DNA of 64,000 nt from Calamus simplicifolius (Eukaryota > Streptophyta > Magnoliopsida > Arecales > Arecaceae). The translations under genes and the position numbers were made by a program. Shown in pieces: positions 59,446 to 64,000 of this stretch (positions within the stretch are counted from its first letter, which is position 1; each line of letters opens with the position of its first letter). Where the stretch lies: contig UESW01004570.1 in the NCBI GenBank assembly GCA_900491605.1, positions 860,650 through 924,649 on the forward strand, read 5' to 3'. Below the pieces are notes generated by a model. It searched no databases. It saw only the letters and a program-made list of their open reading frames with translations, and was not told the DNA's origin.

Positions 59446-60746
59446 GTTCCTTCACTAAGGAACTCCTTTTGAAGAAAAACTGCCCTATTACTAATGAACA
59501 ACTTTTGTTCTTCAGTATTGTAGAAGTAATATCCTTTGGTTTCTTTTGGATAGCCGATAAAAAAATATTTGTCAGATTTGGGTTCAAGTTTGTCTGATTT
59601 TGCACGTTTCACATAAGCCGGACACCCCCAGACTCTCAGATAGGTGATAACTGGTTTATGTCCATACCACATCTCATGTGGAGTTTTAGAAACAGACTTA
59701 CTTGGAACCTTATTGAGAATATGACAAGCTGATTCTAATGCATATCCCCAAAATGATATTGGCAAGCTTGCAAAACCCATTATGGACCGAACCATGTCTA
59801 ACAGAGTTCAATTCCTTCTTTCGACACACGTTATGCTGCAGTGTTCCTGGAGGAGTCCATTGGGAGAGAATCCATTCTTCCTTAAATATGTCACAAAGTC
59901 ATTTGAAAGGTATTCGCCTCCTCGATCTAATCAAAGGGTCTTAATACATTTTCTGTTTATTTTTTTACTTCTTTATGATATAGTTTGAACATTTTAAATG
60001 ACTCAGATTTATGTCTCATAAGATAGACATAACCAAACCTAGAAAGTTGTCTGTAAAAGTAATAAAGTAGTAATATCCACTTTGGCACAAGTGCTCATTG
60101 GTCCACATACATCAGTATGTACTAGACCCAATAGCTCTTTGGCTCTTTCACCTTTTCAGTAAAAGATGACTTGGTTATTTTACCAAGAAGACAGGATTCA
60201 CAGGTAGTTAATGATTCACAATCATCAACTTGAAGGATGCCCTCCTGAGTTAACCTGTTTAATCTGTTCTTGTTGATATGACCCAGCCTATGGTGCCAAA
60301 GATAAACATCTGTGACATCAGTTATTCTAGGGCGCTTACTTGATTTGTACACTACATTCATAGGCTGTGATAATATATAAATGCCATTAGATAATGCCCA
60401 GTCATTACAGTGACTCCATTCATAATGATATTCAAAGTAACATCCTTTATTGAAATTTCATAATGACTTTTGACCAGAAGGCCTACAGAAATTACGTTCA
60501 ACAAGAACGTTGGGCAAAAATGATAATCATTTAGTACAATGACATTTCTATTGAAAACTATTTCAAGAACTCCTAATGCCAGACTGGAACTAATCTTTCA
60601 TCGCCGACATTAAGGAATCTTTCATTGTCCTCAAATCTTCTAGTGACATGTAGTCCCTGCAATGAATTGCAAATGTTAAAAGGACTCCTGGTATCCAATA
60701 CCCAGGTCTGATTATCATATACAGAAAAATTACAAGGTGTTATCAT
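59446..60746 (-). pseudogene. Element E protease and integrase (5' half of pol)
   Basis: On the minus strand the ATG at 60744-60746 overlaps the gag stop. The protease reads WVLDTRSPFNICNSLQGL near 60660-60720; the catalytic D-T-G has become D-T-R. A stretch with many stops follows. The integrase zinc domain (LWHHRLGHINKNRLNRL ... CESCLLGK) is at about 60150-60330. The core is heavily broken (a WTPPGT..QHN remnant near 59850). The C-terminal integrase part (FWGYALESACHILNKVPS, MWYGHKPVITYLRVWGCPAY) runs to the element C insertion at 59446. Confidence 0.82.
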
Positions 60747-61620
60747 ATAAATACCTTGTTGAGCAACATCTTGCCCTTTTTCTTCTTTGGCCTGTTTGGA
60801 TCAAGTGTGGCAATGTAAAGAGGACAGTTCCTCTTCCAGTGCCCTTGCATCTTGCAATGAAAGCATTTAGCTTGACTTTTATCAACTTTCTTCTTCTGCA
60901 TCTGACCCCTTATAGATGTCCTAGCATGTTGCACCTTTTTCTTATTCTTTTTCTTCTTCCCTTTCCCAAAGGGTTGACGCCCTACCTTAGATCCTTCAAC
61001 CACATTAACCAAACCCTTAGAGAGCTGGTTATCCTTCTCAAAGTTCTGTAACAACCCCAACAAACCGTGGTAGTTGACTGCAGGCTTTGTCATTCGAAAA
61101 TGAGTAAGGAAAGGTCGGAAGGATGGAGGCAAGGAATTCAGGATCGCATCTTTTCCCAACTGCTCATGTAGGGGAAAGCCGAGCTTGCTTAGGAGTTCTA
61201 TCTTCTCGATCATGTACAATACATGATCAGTGATAGGAGATCCATCCCTCATTTGAGCATTAAAAATAGCACAACTAGTCTTGTGCCTTTCAACGTCGTC
61301 GGGTGTGCCGAAAGATTCATTCAACGCTTGAATGATTTCTTCCGCTGAGCATTCTCGAACGGCGACCGAATTCATCATTCATTGCTGCTAGCATGATGCA
61401 AGGCACGCTAGTTCTATCACTGAGCCACTTCTGATAAGTGTCTCTCTCAGAACTTTGGTGTTTGCATCAGGTATCTTGGTGCAGGATTATTCAGAATATA
61501 TAGAATCCTCTCATGCTCAAGGACAATCTTAAGTTTTCTAAACCAGCTATTGAAATTTAAACCATTCAACTTGTCACTATCAATAGGGACCTTAATGATA
61601 AATTAGTGGCCATTTTCTGC
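60743..61620 (-). pseudogene. Element E gag
   Basis: The main open part (61378 down to 60743) holds the UBN2-type Gag (AEEIIQALNESFGTPDDVER, ILNSLPPSFRPFLTHF) and a Lys-rich basic segment. The CCHC knuckle (CFHCKMQGHWKRNC, 60824-60865) follows and a stop closes it at 60743-60745. The N-terminal part (KLNGLNFNSWFRKLKIVLEH, near 61500-61570; AYQKWLSD-like near 61420) is in other frames. Gag therefore begins near 61620 and is broken by two or more missing bases near 61380-61480. The single knuckle and K-rich tail fit Angela/Tork-type Gag. Confidence 0.8.
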
Positions 61621-63222
61621 ATAAGAAAAAACTAAAGTTTAGTAGTATATAAATTGATTCAGTCTAAAGACTTGGACTTTAGTCTAAAGATTCTTCCACT
61701 ATTTTATTCAAATTGGCAGCCTCTACACCCCAATTCAAAGAATTATTCTTAATTCTTTAGTCGGCACTAAGATCTACATAGACTACATACAGGCCCAAGT
61801 GAAGCTTGGCCAACCCATATGCATCTAAGAGTAGGTTCAAAACCAATTGTTTTCCCAAACAATTCTTAGTGTTTAGTTTTGCCCCATGTTCCTCTTCAGC
61901 AGGCATGGAGTGCCTCCACTGAAAGTTCTGGTTAGGTCCAACCATTAAATGATATAATCAGTGCAATCTATCTATAGACAACCAAGCCCGAGTGAAGCTC
62001 GGCCCACCTGACTGTTTATTAATAGTTACGCTGACTTATCATATAATGAATGATAATTCCGATGGTTGACAAGCACCAGGCATGGAGTGCCTCCAATGAT
62101 TATCAAGACATCGGACTCATTATCACTCACCTTAATGGGAGGCTATGAACTAGTTATCATATAACTATTTCATTTTAAGGACCTAATAATTTTAGAGGAT
62201 TTAATAATGTAAGATAAATTGACTAATCAAGTTCTCCACTGAATCTATGGAATCGGTAGAATGAAACAAGATTAAGTCAGGTTAAGTGGCACCTAAATCA
62301 GTCAGACTGATTTTCTTACAGGCATGGGTCAATCCGAATCAGTAAATGATCTGAATCATAAATGGTTCACCATATTGATCAGGTAAGTGAGATCGATGGG
62401 AGGGATATGCCATTAACTCGTTAAAGATGCATCAATACGAGTAGCTCCCAATTAAAAACCATTCGATCGTTGATCCTAGAGCAACTTGCCAACTTACCTT
62501 GACATCATATGGTTAACCAATTTTGATTTGACCATCTAAGAGATTCATGCTCAACCACGGAGCCTAATCTACTTCCATTTGGTTTAATCAAAGACAAGGA
62601 CATGATCAACTACAACTATTGTTTGATTTAGAGCATCCTTAACCTAATCTAATTAATTTAGATTTGATCAAATACTCTTATAGTCCATTTGATTTAAACC
62701 TTAGGGTCTAACCCTTTATGGACTTGATTTAGCTAACCCAAAGGTTAAATATATTTCATATCATATATTTTGATCATGCATCAGTTGCATTATTTAACTA
62801 CTCATAATTCCTATATTTAGATCATATATAAAAAGATTATGAATAAATATTTGACATTCAAATAAGACTCTCATAAATATTTGTATGTTTCATAACATAG
62901 ACAATAAGCCATCATATCTCATATCTATGTTTTTATACTAAACATGCAAATATCATGCTTTTATACAACATCAATATGTATCAAATATAAAACATCTTTG
63001 AGAGTGTGTGTAATCTGTGTTTTGATGCCAAAAATTAATTTAAATTATCTTTTGACTAAACATCAAGAACCATAATGTCACGGCAATATGTCACAGAATA
63101 CCTCATTGAATGGGTAATTTGGATTTTTAATCCATCTGTGATCGAATAGCCTGGTGATCCATTTTAGCTTTGATTACAAAATTAATAGAGCATTAATTTA
63201 CATGTAATAAATTAGAAACCAT
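61621..63222 (-). other. Leader of element E with duplicated hairpin module
   Basis: About 1.6 kb between gag and primer site without a supported coding frame. It contains two copies of a two-hairpin module: GCCCAAG/CTTGGCC arms at 61793-61811 with AGGCA/TGCCT arms at 61901-61915, and GCCCGAG/CTCGGCC arms at 61986-62004 with AGGCA/TGCCT arms at 62078-62092. Retroelement leaders often hold packaging and dimerisation structures; that role is inference here. Confidence 0.6.
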
Positions 63223-63233
63223 GCTCTGATACC
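63223..63233 (-). promoter_or_regulatory. Primer binding site of element E (initiator tRNA-Met), edge damaged
   Basis: Minus-strand GGTATCAGAGC. The usual leading T, the short spacer and the last LTR base are missing, so the site abuts the LTR remnant (CTAC) directly. Confidence 0.75.
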
Positions 63234-64000
63234 GTAGGGAGAAACAACCTCCGAGGCATGCATATTTTAATAATTTGATAACAATTATCAATGCGGAAAC
63301 TTAAAGATTACATATTAATCTATCTAACATGCATCAAGATCATATCTTTGCCTTATATATAGGATCGTTTGATCTAAATTATATATATAAATTAAATAAT
63401 CAAGATCATATCTTGATCTTCAAGATGAGAAGTCATACTACTTGTCTTGAAGCCTGCCTTAAGATCTAGGGATCAAATCACTTACCTTAAGAACAGTAGG
63501 TAAATCCTTTGTGCTCTGCAGCCGTTCAATCGTCCGGCCTCTAGTATCGTCCATGCGAAGCCCCCGAATGATCGGATTCCGGGAGTGCTAGCTCAGAAAA
63601 ATAACTTTGCTGATCTTGAATCCTCCACTTGAATCTTCCTCCAAGATCCACCAAACTTTTGCTAACACTAGAATCACACCAGGATTTTTGTTCTAACTCT
63701 TTAGAATTTCAATCCATGACATATCGTGTGTTCGGTTGTTAATCTGGTGAAGAATGTCTCTAATTTATAGGCTCAATTCAGCCTTTAGCCTATTGAATTC
63801 TAACACTTAGAATTCTTCCGTTCGGTGAAAACGAAAGAGACTCGTGAAAACGAAAGAGACGCAACGTTTAGTTAATTCCGACGTTCAGTGTGGAATTCCA
63901 AGAGAATTCCAACGTTTGAATTCTAACACTTAGAATTCCAACGTTTTGTTAATTTTGACATTCGAAAACCAAAGAGATGTGAATTCTAACACTTAGAATT
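63234..64000 (-). repeat. 5' LTR of element E, partial (window ends inside)
   Basis: Matches 34094 onward of the 3' LTR closely, including the palindromic repeats at 63795-63815, 63918-63938 and 63981 onward. By length of the other LTR about 1.3 kb lies beyond the window, so the target duplication of E cannot be checked. Confidence 0.88.

Larger units (their letters stand above)
34093..64000 (-). mobile_element. Element E: Angela-like Ty1/copia retrotransposon, interrupted by element C, incomplete at right edge
   Basis: The 3' LTR (34093-36143) lies on the left because the element is on the minus strand. The 5' LTR starts at 63234 and runs off the window. LTR ends are TGTTGGG and (C)TACA in element sense. 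LTR length (about 2.05 kb), the tRNA-Met primer site, Gag and RNase H (SKH-like RTKHILRRFHLIREI) fit the Angela/BARE-1 group. Element C splits it in the integrase C-terminal region at 37941/59446 (duplication GTTCC). E itself sits in a CACTA transposase. Its frames are broken and the protease active site is altered. Confidence 0.88.

Overview
This window is plant nuclear DNA, probably from a large, repeat-rich angiosperm genome. A monocot such as a palm is plausible, but this is inference from repeat style only. Evidence for a plant: Ty1/copia elements of the Tork/Tnt1, SIRE and Angela types with initiator-tRNA-Met primer sites, a Gypsy LTR with an Athila-type primer site, a CACTA (En/Spm) transposon, and GT-AG introns. 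No rRNA, tRNA, CRISPR or prokaryotic gene was seen.

Layout. 1-2464: no supported gene. 2465-4968: one Gypsy LTR, its primer site, a long leader and the first ~50 codons of gag. 4985-5330: two short copia fragments in opposite orientation next to a ~25-bp direct repeat. 6488-9916: the only host gene seen, the last two coding exons of a coiled-coil protein resembling the plant NT-C2/myosin-heavy-chain-like family, split by a 3.1-kb intron. 9917-12381: 3' flank, then AT-rich DNA. 12387-27981: Tnt1-like copia element A (+), target duplication GAATC, interrupted by SIRE element B (14304-24655, +, duplication ATACT). 27987-30324: AT-rich DNA and a decayed copia reverse transcriptase. 30325-34092: the 3' part of a CACTA transposon (-). 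34093 to beyond the right end: Angela-like element E (-). E holds SIRE element C (37942-59445, -, duplication GTTCC), whose own 5' LTR holds SIRE element D (47722-58582, -, duplication AAAAG). The right part is thus a stack: D in C in E in CACTA in an old copia.

How the parts work. Each copia element carries LTR promoters, a primer site, Gag, protease, integrase, reverse transcriptase, RNase H and a polypurine tract. All show frame breaks, mostly single missing bases, so none reads as an intact gene here. The three SIRE copies add a third ORF of unknown function between pol and the 3' LTR.

The most unusual signal is a degenerate repeat with the palindromic core GAGTCGACTC, set in pairs about 21 bp apart. 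It lies in the U3 of every SIRE LTR, just upstream of the TATA box, and again inside each element just upstream of the third ORF. Element E independently carries a different palindromic repeat upstream of its TATA box, and a duplicated pair of small hairpins in its leader.
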